Positions 54,616 through 64,000 of a stretch of DNA of 64,000 bases are shown here, piece after piece (the first letter of the stretch is position 1; each line of letters opens with the position of its first letter). The notes beneath the pieces were generated by a model that did not search any database, had not been told where the DNA came from, and saw nothing but the letters and a program-made list of their open reading frames with translations. The translations under genes and the position numbers were made by a program. The DNA is from Argyresthia goedartella (lineage: Eukaryota > Arthropoda > Insecta > Lepidoptera > Argyresthiidae): positions 35,420,383-35,484,382 of the forward strand of contig OX463814.1 of the NCBI GenBank assembly GCA_949825045.1. The letters are read 5' to 3'.

Positions 54616-54712
54616 AAGCTCGCCTTTGCTCATAAAATGTTTTGTTACCTTACTATTTCTATAAGATTTCTGTGCAATAAAGAATATGAATATGAATATG
54701 AATATGAATGTA

Positions 54713-55200
54713 TTCTATAAACAGCTTTATGATTTTTATACAAAAAATTTAAAATTTAAATAATTAAAGGGGCTCCCCATACATGGAAATGGAACCAAAA
54801 ATAAATAAATCATCAAACTTATATGTGTGGGGTGTCTATAGCTAGGCCTTTAAAAATGACTTTTAGGTTCCATAAACCATTTTCCTCAAAGTAAATTGTT
54901 AAAGAGACAGACTCTTCCAAAGTGGAAAAATGCCCCCCCCCTCTAACTTTTAAAGTAAGAGAGTGAAAAATCTACAAAAAATATATGCTGTGTATCTCGA
55001 AAATTGGTTTCAACAAAATAAAATAAGCAGTTTTTGAAAATAACTTTGTCTTTCATACAAACACTATGAAAAACAAAGTTACAACACAAACGTACAGTCA
55101 CATAATTACTTGCTATAACCTTTCATGGGCGAGTCCGACTCGCACTTGGCCACTTTTTTTCTTTTTAAGGAACGAAACCCAAAAAACAACTTTAGCCATC
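54713..55200 (-). repeat. Inverted copy of the 33310 repeat family
   Basis: AATTAAAGGGGCTCCCCATA at 54764 and GGGCGAGTCCGACTCGCACT at 55129 are complements of the family body and head. The inside differs from 33310-33715, so it may be a longer subfamily. Confidence 0.6.
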
Positions 55201-55527
55201 GAATTTGACTCTAATTCTCTTTTAGAATTACTATAGATACTAATTAGATATTTATATTGAGATTTCGTTCGCGCCGGGCTGGCTTTTCTGTATGGGGTTT
55301 GAAGCATCCCCAAATGCAATGAGTTATCAATGTTATTCAGATGATAGTTTTGACTCGCGTTCGGAGTAGTGGACCTTAGTGCCTGTCGGTCACATCTCAA
55401 ATAAACGGTTCGCAAAATGGGTTGTGTTCAATACATCGAACAAATATGACGTTTCCCATTTCCCATTCCACAATTCATTGGAATGTCATCTACTCCTCAC
55501 AAAATGTTTAGCATTTCGTAGGCATAA
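55201..55527. other. Intergenic sequence, nothing recognised
   Basis: No supported feature. Confidence 0.35.
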
Positions 55528-55700
55528 GACGACTTCTGTGGCGCAGCGGGTTCGATCCCCGGCTGGGGGTAAAAAAAAAACCCCAGGTCTTGGATGTTTA
55601 CATGTGTGTGACGTCGCTGTTTCTGGTTCCCACGACACAGGGTATCCTAGTGTGGGGCCAGAAGCAATGTATGGGCCTATATAATATAAAAATAGGGTGT
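55528..55700 (+). mobile_element. tRNA-derived SINE, copy 3, A and B boxes fused
   Basis: GACGACTTCTGTGGCGCAGC is followed at once by GGGTTCGATCCCCGGC, so about 40 bp normally between the two promoter boxes are missing. The body GACACAGGGTATCCTAGTGT and GGGGCCAGAAGCAATGTATG match SINE copy 1. Confidence 0.75.
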
Positions 55701-56000
55701 TTGCATAGAGAGTGTAAAAAGTCTGATGTTTATCTTTAGTAGATCCTCGGTTTTGTCATAATTGAGTTTATGTCGAGTCTTGAAAAGACTATTTTTCATA
55801 TTATGGGTGTGAAAGGAATAAATATCATCAGATTTATTTATTTTATTGTGTAAGAAAGGACCAAGGAAACAGAAGAATTTTTGGGCGAAGGACGTACGGA
55901 AAAGTCCCGTTTCCAGGCATACTCTATCCTTAAGCCGTCTGTAGAGTTTTATTTTTGATAAAAGCACTATACACGCCTCGACCATAAGTGCCATCCTGGC
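55701..56000 (-). pseudogene. LINE ORF2 C-terminal fragment
   Basis: The minus strand reads KIKLYRRLKDRVCLETGLFR, FFCFLGPFLHNKIN and FKTRHKLNYDKTEDLL, in the order of a LINE C-terminus (short basic strand, gp..hN.l, then an F-K helix). No RT core is present. Assignment is by pattern only. Confidence 0.45.
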
Positions 56001-58584
56001 CTCGTATTATAGATATATAAATCATACTCGTCTAGGATGGCTTACTAACTGGTCTCTGCAGTAATGTACTATTGTACAACAAGGGCATAAAACAAGCCCA
56101 TTTTGTCCTCGACTTAATTATCCAACCTCGCCTACGGCTCGGTCGGATACCATAAGTCTTGGATAAAATGGGTTTTAAGACCGAGTTATATACTCTGCTT
56201 TTTACTTCGATTACGAGGAAATCAAACAGTAATAATTTAAAAAATACTTACGTTTTAGGATAAAGCTTGCATTTATGCGGAAATGTCTGTTCAATAACTC
56301 CTTTTGCTGTTTTTCCATTAGTGTGATAGACGTATGCATTATTTCCTTTTCACTTTACGACATTAATTAATATTAACTTTCGTAAATTATCGGGTTTTGC
56401 AAAGAAAACAACTAACTAAATAAAAGTCAAAAACAAGACAGTCTTGCCCAAGACTGCATTTTTTTTCTGCATGTCTTTTTTAGGTCGTATGCGATACCGC
56501 CGATTCATACCTTGATTTTTAATGTTTTGTTATTTTTTTTTTTTTTACTATGCAACATAGAATGCAAATAAATTAAAGTAAATGTATTAGAATAACAAGT
56601 TTATTTAATGCATTCACCTCGTCTGTCAGGCTGAATGGGCTCAATTGTCTTACTCTAGATTATTAATCTGTGGTCTAGATGACGACAACACTTTATGCTC
56701 TAGTGCCAGGGGGGTCTCACTGCCGTTTAGGAACGTTTGAACGGAAAACCCGACGGGCGGGAATTCAGTTATGGCGATAACAACACTGGTTATGTTGCTG
56801 CTCGCTTGGCTGGCAGTCGCGTCGCGCGCTAGCCGCACCTCATAAGCAACTTTTCTGTGATTTTTGCAATAACAATGACTTAAGTATCTAACATATTAGG
56901 GTGCTAAAATAATTGTTTTTCATTGAATACCTTTTTGTTTAACTAAAAGTAAACACTTTAGACCCAGTATAAAACAAATGACAATTACATAAGTAAGGAG
57001 GTAGGTACCTACCTAGCCTTAAAAATTACCAATAGCCTGAATAAGTACTATAAACACCTCTCTTAGATAGAGTGGACTAAAATTCACAAACGCAAATAAT
57101 CGCACGTAGGTAACCCTACCGTGATCAAGCGAGACAGGAGTTTACAGGACGACCTTGTGATGTCAGAGTAAAATAAGTTCTCAGGCGTAATAATGGAGTG
57201 CAATCTATCCTACACGGGCGGGGCAACCAATTCTGTAGGTGCTTAGCGATTGTTGTAGGTAGCGCAGGTGCGAGCTAGATTGCGCTTTATTGTCGCACAG
57301 CGAGAGTACCTATTTATTTAAGTGTATTTGAGGAGTAATCTTTCTGTACGTAGTACTATTAAGTATTCTGTGCTAGTGCCTAAAATGCTATTTTATGCTA
57401 CCTACATCCAGCATAAAGAAGGACTTTTCGAGCATGAGAAGTGAAAATGTTATTTAAACTTTGTCCTTTTGGTAGTATTTTCTGTCTATTCTCTATATAT
57501 TTGTTTTGATCAAACATTTAATTCCAGTGTAAAGAAGGCAACATCATTACATCAAACGTATCGCCGCTTTTGTCGTCGTAGCGATCATCATTTATTTTCG
57601 GACCATAAAATAAAATGGACTTTTAAATATTAATAGTCGCTCGACTGTTTAATGTAATGTCATATGGCGATGCATGTTTGAGCTTTTTTACAACTTACGA
57701 TACGACTACCAGTCTATGATATGCTGATCATGCATCTAGTTTTTTACTGTCCCAAATAATTATGGTACCTACCTGCCTATTTGTACTTAACACAACAATT
57801 CTAATTTATCGATCGTGTTCGAAAGTCATCACCAATTCCATACTCATCAAAACATACTAAACTGAATCATACTAACTAAACTGAAATGCTCTTCTGGCCA
57901 CATTATTTTTTCAAACCAGTTATAAATTTGGTTGTAACGTCTCTATATTATGCCTAATATAAGCATGTTTACGATAAAAAAAATCGCCTGCTATAAAAGA
58001 CTCTCACACTCATATCTCGTATACTCTAGGGAAAGGGTTGTTTGTACGCGATGCCAATTTGTATGAATGGAATGGGCCCTGATAATGAATATTGTGTTTA
58101 ACGCCCTCGCTGTATGAAGCGAAACAATTTCCACCCAAGTACCCCTGTATAAAACAAGGTACACCGGCAGCCGTGTTGCATAAATGAAACAACGTATGCC
58201 AATTTCTAAAAACAAACAATATTCATTTGCTGCTGAATGCAATTCAAGTTTCTAATTTATAATGGATGTTTCATAATAAACATAACTGCAAATATTTACA
58301 ATTTTGGATGGATACTGTAAATAAAATACGTATCAAATAATTTAGGCAAGCTAATTTATGTTGTGGTCTTCTTTTTACCACCTCAATTTGTAAGTAATAA
58401 TTACTTATTATTATATATAGAAAGCGATTTTCTGACAGTTGAATAAAATATCTTCCGAAAAGAAGAGTCAAAAAAGAATTTAATCCTATTGTCTATTTAT
58501 TCTATTTAGTTTCCTTCATGAGCAAGGCCACGGGCGCCTTCTGTTAACGCAGTTATTTCGAAGTTTTGTTCTTTTAAAATCTTC
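56001..58584. other. Intergenic sequence with one foldback
   Basis: AACAAGCCCATTTTGTCC (56092) pairs with GGATAAAATGGGTTTT (56161) around CTCGCCTACGGCTCGG, a small palindromic repeat. No gene recognised in the remaining 2.4 kb. Confidence 0.4.
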
Positions 58585-59030
58585 TGTCAGAGTCAGAGTC
58601 AGAGTCATTTTCTTTATTGAATATAAATAAATAAATAATCTTATTCAACCTTCCCCATGCTTTTTTTTTAAAAGTGACTTTACAACAGGTACTGGTTTCG
58701 GTCTAAGGAAATTCGCCGGCGAGTGATAGACTTGATCCATCGCCCCTCGTCGAATTTCTGTGCGCTGAGATGGTATGGACCATGCAGTTTTGTCATCTAA
58801 GTATTTAATATAGTTTTTGAACCTCTTTTCAGGAAGGATCAATGATTCCTGTGGTATTTTATTGTAGAAGCGAATACAGTGCCCCATGAATGATGTGCCT
58901 ACTTTACTTAGTCTAAATAATGGTAGTGCTAACCTATTTTTATTTCTAGTGTTAATTGTATGGCTATCACCTACAATTTTAAATAAAGCTATGTTTTTTC
59001 TTACATGCATGAAACATCCTCATTGAAAAT
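58585..59030 (-). mobile_element. LINE 3' end with (GACTCT)n tail
   Basis: Minus strand 59010-58645 reads INTRNKNRLALPLFRLSKVG and SFMGHCIRFYNKIPQ, then FKNYIKYLDDKTAWS. This is the C-terminus of a jockey-group LINE common in Lepidoptera. It is followed by AATAAAGAAAATGACTCTGA and further GACTCT units at 58620-58588. 5'-truncated. Confidence 0.7.
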
Positions 59031-59280
59031 GACCAATACACAATATAGGCATAGAACAGGCGAGAGGCCTTTAAAATTAGAAAGTGCTTTGCGGAATTGG
59101 TGTGCTTACTCAGTACAATGTTGCTTGGGTAAGAGTCCACACCACATTCGATACTCGGCGAGCGTATTAATTACGTTACAGCAAGATAAGGCACGATCGG
59201 GGATATGTTCGTGTTCGCCTCGTTTGCACACCACACAACACATGTTTGTGTGTTTGGGCTTGTTTGGCAACAGTTAGCTT

Positions 59281-59735
59281 TTCTTTGTTGGAAATACTAC
59301 GCTCTTCTTCCTATCGGAAGCTGGTTGCCATTAGTGCAATCTGCTCATGGGATACTGTGGCCCAGAAAAGGTACATCATGCTCATCCTGAACCATCCTCG
59401 AAGGCTTGGAAGCCAGGAGGTACGTGGGTGATTAGATCTTCCGCGTCCTTCGGTCTTGTCTTGCATGATCATTTGGAGCAGGTTGTATTTATTTTTATGC
59501 ATAATATGTTCGAAATACTGCAGTCTCCTGTTTAAATATCCCGTATCAGCTCTAATCCTTTTGCGATCTTTCCAAAACAGCAACATTTATAATTCGATCC
59601 CTCCATGATATTTTCAACATTCTTCTGTACATCCACATTGAAAAACCTTCCAAACGTTTGCAAATTGTCTGGGATAGTGTCCAAGCTTCAACTCCGTAAA
59701 TAAGGACTGCAAAAACGAAGCATCTTAAGAACGAT
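59281..59735 (-). pseudogene. RTE-like LINE ORF2 C-terminal fragment
   Basis: Minus strand: VLIYGVEAWTLSQTICKRLE and WMYRRMLKISWRDRI (59720-59590), then RRLQYFEHIMHKNKYNLLQM, GRGRSNHPRTSWL and a final helix. YG.E.WTL, RRML..SW.DR and the GR...W block are the signature of the ORF2 C-terminus of RTE-type elements. One frameshift near 59587. Confidence 0.75.
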
Positions 59736-59769
59736 TTGAATTAAAGTCCCAGACCTCATTAATAACAGT

Positions 59770-61145
59770 AAACTGATACCTCTGTTCGAGTCAGGAGACC
59801 AATATCTATTCTTACAGCACTAAGTAAAATATTTAAAAAGATTATGCTCAGTCAAATTCTCTCACACTTCAACCGTACAAAACAACTCCACGCCAAACAA
59901 TGCGGTTTCACTACGGATGCAGGTTTTACCCTTATATCTCATATTTAGTCTGCATGGGAGGCCGCACAGGATTATATCGGAGTTTTTTGCGATCTGTCGA
60001 AGGCATTGTTTTAATCATGCTACTAACGCCACTAATGAAATTAAATCTTGACGAAGTGAGAAATGCAGCATTGGATCTAGTAAGGTCATACTTAAGCAAT
60101 AGAATTTAAAAGGCAGAAATCAACGGCGTTAATTCTGATGGATCGGGTGTGAAAATTGGCGTTCCACAAGGTTTCATATATTTTTTATCCCTTTCTTATT
60201 CCAGGTATATAACAACGATCTGGCTTTTAATCGAGAAATTGACTGACATAGTGTTGTTGGCTGATGCTACTTCACTGGTCTTCAAAATTGAAAGACAAAA
60301 AAGAAGAATTTGATGATGTTAATGGTGTATTGTCTTTAACCATGAATTGGTTCACAGTTAATAATTTATTGTTAAACGCTGGTAAAACCAAGTGTATCAA
60401 ATTCTCCCTTCCAAATGTCAGACAAGTTGGGACCAGTTTAGTCTTAGACAGCAACACGTTAGAATTAGCAAATGATAAGTAGTTTCTTGGAATAACCATT
60501 GATAGCAAATTGTAGTGGGGACCCCATAGATAAATTAGCTGGTAAATAAAGTTCTGCTGCTTACGCTATTAGGAACATCAGATAAAACACGGATGTAGCT
60601 ACATCTAGGCTAGTATATTTTAGTTACTTTCATAGTGTCATGTCCATGTATCATGTATCTTGGTGTGGGGGAAAGCAGCGTATATTCAAACTATTTTTAT
60701 TTTACAGAAATGAGCTATTCGAGTAATTTATAATTTAAATCAAACATACTCCTTAAGAGAGCTTTGAAAGAAATTGGTAAAAAACTAACTGTAGTTAGTC
60801 AATTAATTTTGAAAAATATAATGTATGTACGAATGAACCTTACAATGTTTTCCAAACTTAGCGATAGTTATAATTATAATGTTAACCTGAGAAATAACTA
60901 CAGACTATATTGACCTAAGAAATAACGCGAAAGTTAGCAATTCTTTCAAGGGTGCATTCTCTACTACAATAAGATACCTCTGAAGATTTTGAAAAAGCAT
61001 GTTAAAGTTATATTATATGGTTATTAATATGGAGTTTCTACGCCCTCCTTCTCAAACAGTGGCCCAATGTAAAGAAGCGGGAAAAAATGACGTTTGCTAA
61101 GTATATTATTATGTAAATATGTACAGTAATAAATTAATTTAACTC
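59770..61145 (+). pseudogene. Decayed LINE RT with recognisable 3' tail
   Basis: Fragments in shifting frames: a SKA-like palm block near 60000, NAALDLVRSYLSNRI (60064-60109), a GVPQG remnant (60160), LADATSL where YADD would be (60262), then NWFTVNNLLLNAGKTKCIKF. The 3' end 61027-61130 is the same family as the 138-bp insert at 9381-9518. Catalytic residues are lost. Confidence 0.65.
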
Positions 61146-61364
61146 TGACTTTGAAAATGTATATTTTTGTTGCCGCTACAGCAACAAATAATGAGATACA
61201 CAAGATTTTATAAATTAAAGAGGGTCCTTATAGTAAAGATGTGTTTCAATATCCCTGCCCCTGCGAAATACCAAGTCATCGTCATTCAAATATATCGATA
61301 ATTTCATGTATCTTTAAGTCGTTTCGGTGGCGCAGTTGGTTTGAATTTGGATCAGCTAACTATA

Positions 61365-61411
<47 letters not shown>

Positions 61412-61412
61412 T
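61146..61412. repeat. Repeat cluster and (TAA)n microsatellite
   Basis: GCCGCTACAGCAACAAATAATGA (61174) and TTAAAGAGGGTCC match the arrangement at 43596-43660. An A-box-like GTGGCGCAGTTGGTTT lies at 61328. (TAA)n spans about 61366-61411. Confidence 0.6.
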
Positions 61413-61500
61413 GTAGCGTAGGGGTGTTGCTAGGTTTTAAACATAGTTCGGACACTATTTTTTTATTTTTGTTTGCTTTTGTTCACTGGTCGTCCTGTTA

Positions 61501-61629
61501 GTATACCTCGCGCCACAAGTTATGAGCGGTGGCCTTGAATGCGCACAGTCACTTTTCAATACCTGTACATATGCGCTGTTATTCCCGCCAACGTCGCCTA
61601 GCGCTCTAAATTGGTGGCGCGAGGTATAT
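61501..61629. repeat. Inverted pair, 16-bp arms, about 97-bp loop
   Basis: GTATACCTCGCGCCAC (61501-61516) and GTGGCGCGAGGTATAT (61614-61629), 15 of 16 paired. Confidence 0.8.
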
Positions 61630-63414
61630 CTGGCCATCCCGAGTGCGCTGTGGAGGAAGTGGAGCACGCCGCGTCGTCGGTCGGTCCGGGGCGGTACATT
61701 GCATCCATTCTCATAATGATTCGCAAAATTGGAATAAGTGTGGTCATCTTAAATGCTATATTGGAGCTAAAAGTAAATTATCAGTGAAATTGGGGATGCA
61801 GAAACGCATTTTTCATTTTTATTCCGTACAAGAGTGTTGAAGTGCAGTAAGTAATACTGTGCGTGTAAATGAAGATGTTTTGGTTGCCATTTTGTGGATA
61901 AATAATAAAGTTAATGTTGAGTAAAACTTTGAGTTATTTCAATTATGTGTTAAATTGTAACGGGAATGTAACTTTATTGTGAAATACTATACATATTTAG
62001 GTCAAAATTTTCACGCGCTCTTTTAATACTACAAATACGTGAAAAAGGTTCAAAATAAAATAGGCTATTTGCATTTTTTTTACGTATTACTTTTACATGT
62101 AAGCGCTATTTACATATTCATTTATTTTTGATATAGTTCAGTGGAAGCTGATATTTTCTGATATAAACTTAATGGATAGAAGCTAAATGTTTACAATAAT
62201 ACGTGTTACGTACTTAAAAATGGCGGGTAAACGAGTGGTCAGTGTTAACTTAAATTTAATGCTAAATGTCTACGCTTGGCTTATAATGGTAAAATATAAC
62301 TCAACCAGCAGTCTTAATGCCGAATTAAATTCCATTATTCAGCCCAGGTCTGAATTGACGGTCACTGTACAGATTTATAGCAGGGCGCTGCTGTGTAACT
62401 GCATAAAAGGTCACACTTGGTACAATATTAGCCTATAATAATGCTGATATACGAGTATACTCTACCAGTGAATAAGGAGGTAAAAGTCCACGTTTAAGCA
62501 GCATAGAACATTATATCTTTGTTAATAGATTTCACATCGTGTCTGTTTACATTATAGAGGTTCGTATGTTCTCTCTTAAAATGCAAGTGTTTTAAAGGTA
62601 CACCTGTGAACCATTATTCAGAAAACTGCACTATTGTTGTCCACAAAATGCGTTTTTGCAGCTGATAGGGTACACCTCTACTAAACGCTGAATAACAGTG
62701 AATCTGTGGCGTCTGTGTAGCGCAGTACCGAATATTGCATTATATTGGGTCTTGATATTTCCTATGCAGCTATTGCAGTCCGAGTGAACACTATTAAGTC
62801 GTTAAAAGTGCCTAAACAACCGATGTGGACTTTGTGTGGAATTATATAATGCAGCTTTGTGCTAATTGGTTACCTACCTTTTCTAGAAGCGCTTCGTCAT
62901 TTTTTTTATTATTATTTACAAGTTGCTTATCAAATTCATCATGGAAATAAAGAAAATAAAATTTGAATAAAAAGGTTTCGAAGATTTCATGCATGAACCG
63001 TATTACTACAAAATATAACATAGTTTTACCTTACTGTTAAAACTGTTCTGCCAATAGGGTTCCGTGAATACACGGGAGGCATTCTACACTGCCACCGCAG
63101 CTCCCCAGAATAACGATATTCCTGGGATTGCCACAATCATCCACAGGCATGCGCTCACCACAATCATGTGATCTCTCAGGGAGGAATGACGAGGTTCATG
63201 TCGGCCGCTCGCTTAAAACCGTACTATGTTTAACAATCGTCATTTTTGTTTAAACTAACCAAAGAAATTACTAATTTCAATAATAAATCATTAAACTCAA
63301 ATTTAATGTCAGTAGGCAAAAATGCATTATTTTTTACAAGTCAAACACTAGAAGACATGGACAAAAATTAATCAAATATGATCAACTAACCTGATGAGTA
63401 ACTGATTATGGTTT
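61630..63414. other. Intergenic sequence, CpG patch at the start
   Basis: 61640-61700 is CpG-rich (GCCGCGTCGTCGGTCGG). An ORF at 62187-62438 has no known family. 63060-63200 looks repetitive from its wording (GATATTCCTGGGATTGCC) but I cannot place it. Confidence 0.35.
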
Positions 63415-63535
63415 GAGTGTGAAAAAGGAAATTTCCCTTTCAAAATAAAATGGATTCATGGCTGAATCTCGCATAGGAAAAGGAAACTCCATTAACTCGA
63501 CTGCTTCGGAGATACGCTGCCATCAGAGAAGATAG
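63415..63535 (+). repeat. Dispersed repeat, paired with 28925-29090
   Basis: GGCTGAATCTCGCATAGGAA and CTCCATTAACTCGACTGC match the complement of the earlier copy. Confidence 0.7.
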
Positions 63536-64000
63536 CACCAAGAAACTCTGCGTGGATGTCATTTTATCAATTTTCGACATTTTTAATGCCACAATGTACA
63601 ATATAAAAATCGAATCTAATGACAATGTTATAACATCGTATCTAAAAGTGCCGAAATGAGAACGATCAAAAGTTGTAATGAACATAACTTATGAGATAAC
63701 ATAACTTAGCGTGTCCAGTACAACAATGCCTTTAGGATGCTGTTGGGGATGCCACTCTATTGTATTGCATCGGGTATGTTTGTTGAAGCACTTACGGATG
63801 GATTTCAAGCCATCATACGTAAGAGAACGGCATCCTCACTCAGCAGAAAGCACCAACAGCATCCTTGAGGACATCGCAGGGTGGCTCGATAGCGCAATAC
63901 TCAAGCACTGGGTGAGTGTAGTGACAGGGACACAGACAGTGTGTGGGAAATTGGAGTCTCAGTCAGGCCAATTTATATGAATTAATTGTAGGTATGTATA
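63536..64000. other. Window edge, possible exon at 63711-63911
   Basis: An open frame from ATG 63711 passes RERHPHSAESTNSILEDIAG and AILKHW and meets GGGTGAGTG, a donor-like site, at about 63911. The family is not recognised. It could equally be chance. Confidence 0.2.

Larger units (their letters stand above)
50045..54712 (+). mobile_element. Two-ORF LINE (CR1/jockey group), coding-intact
   Basis: ORF1 (272 aa) and ORF2 (978 aa) are both uninterrupted. The 3' end has a TA-rich segment (54405-54450), a stem-loop (54600-54615), AATAAAG at about 54675 and a (GAATAT)n tail to about 54712. The 5' limit is not defined. One EN residue differs from the usual, see ORF2. Diverged relatives in the window: LINE B, 43347-43498 and three 3' UTR pieces. 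Confidence 0.9.

Noticed and set aside
62187..62438. Small membrane-like ORF
   Set aside because: Hydrophobic residues are scattered, and no family or start context supports it.

Overview
The window looks like accessory, repeat-dense DNA from an insect nuclear genome, most likely a moth or butterfly. The grounds are an AT-rich background, non-LTR retrotransposon (LINE) debris ending in short-repeat tails, a DD37D (maT-type) and two DD34D mariner transposons, tRNA-headed SINEs, and several families of short repeats of the kind common in Lepidoptera (inference from memory of such genomes; no search was run). No complete host gene is recognisable. The best host-like signals are a THAP-type zinc-finger first exon at 13107-13185 with a consensus splice donor, a possible partner exon at 16768-16850, and a CpG-rich stretch at 18.2-19.2 kb.

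Layout. 0.4-0.9 kb: a foldback element. 1.2-7.5 kb: a decayed Ty3/Gypsy element (gag, pol, 3' LTR) that keeps a canonical -1 slippery heptamer between gag and pol. 7.9-8.4 kb: a 71-bp minisatellite. 8.8-10.5 kb: an OTU-protease fragment and LINE 3' pieces. 10.9-12.4 kb: a mariner with a SINE inserted in its terminal repeat. 12.8-17.2 kb: a long hairpin, the THAP exon, a MITE, and a DDE-transposase relic split by another repeat. 19.6-23.4 kb: a nest in which a plus-strand LINE is split by a minus-strand LINE whose 3' region is in turn split by a maT transposon with one premature stop. 24.5-26.8 kb: a LINE endonuclease/RT fused in frame to the tail of a DDE transposase. 29.2-30.3 kb: a Gypsy-type gag remnant with a primer-binding-like site. 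30.3-49.9 kb: mostly non-coding repeats, palindromes, MITEs, a truncated mariner joined to a truncated LINE, and a deletion derivative of the DDE transposon. 50.0-54.7 kb: a LINE with two uninterrupted ORFs (272 and 978 aa). 54.7-64 kb: repeats, a SINE and LINE fragments.

How the parts relate. Three fossils of one DDE transposase family occur at 15.1-16.4, 24.5-25.05 and 44.8-45.7 kb. The two-ORF LINE and three other LINE 3' tails share a small stem-loop whose stem is conserved while its loop varies. Three copies of one MITE-like repeat differ by an 80-bp palindromic module. Two foldback elements share a core but not their arms. Much of the interest lies in these copy-to-copy comparisons and in the order of nested insertions.
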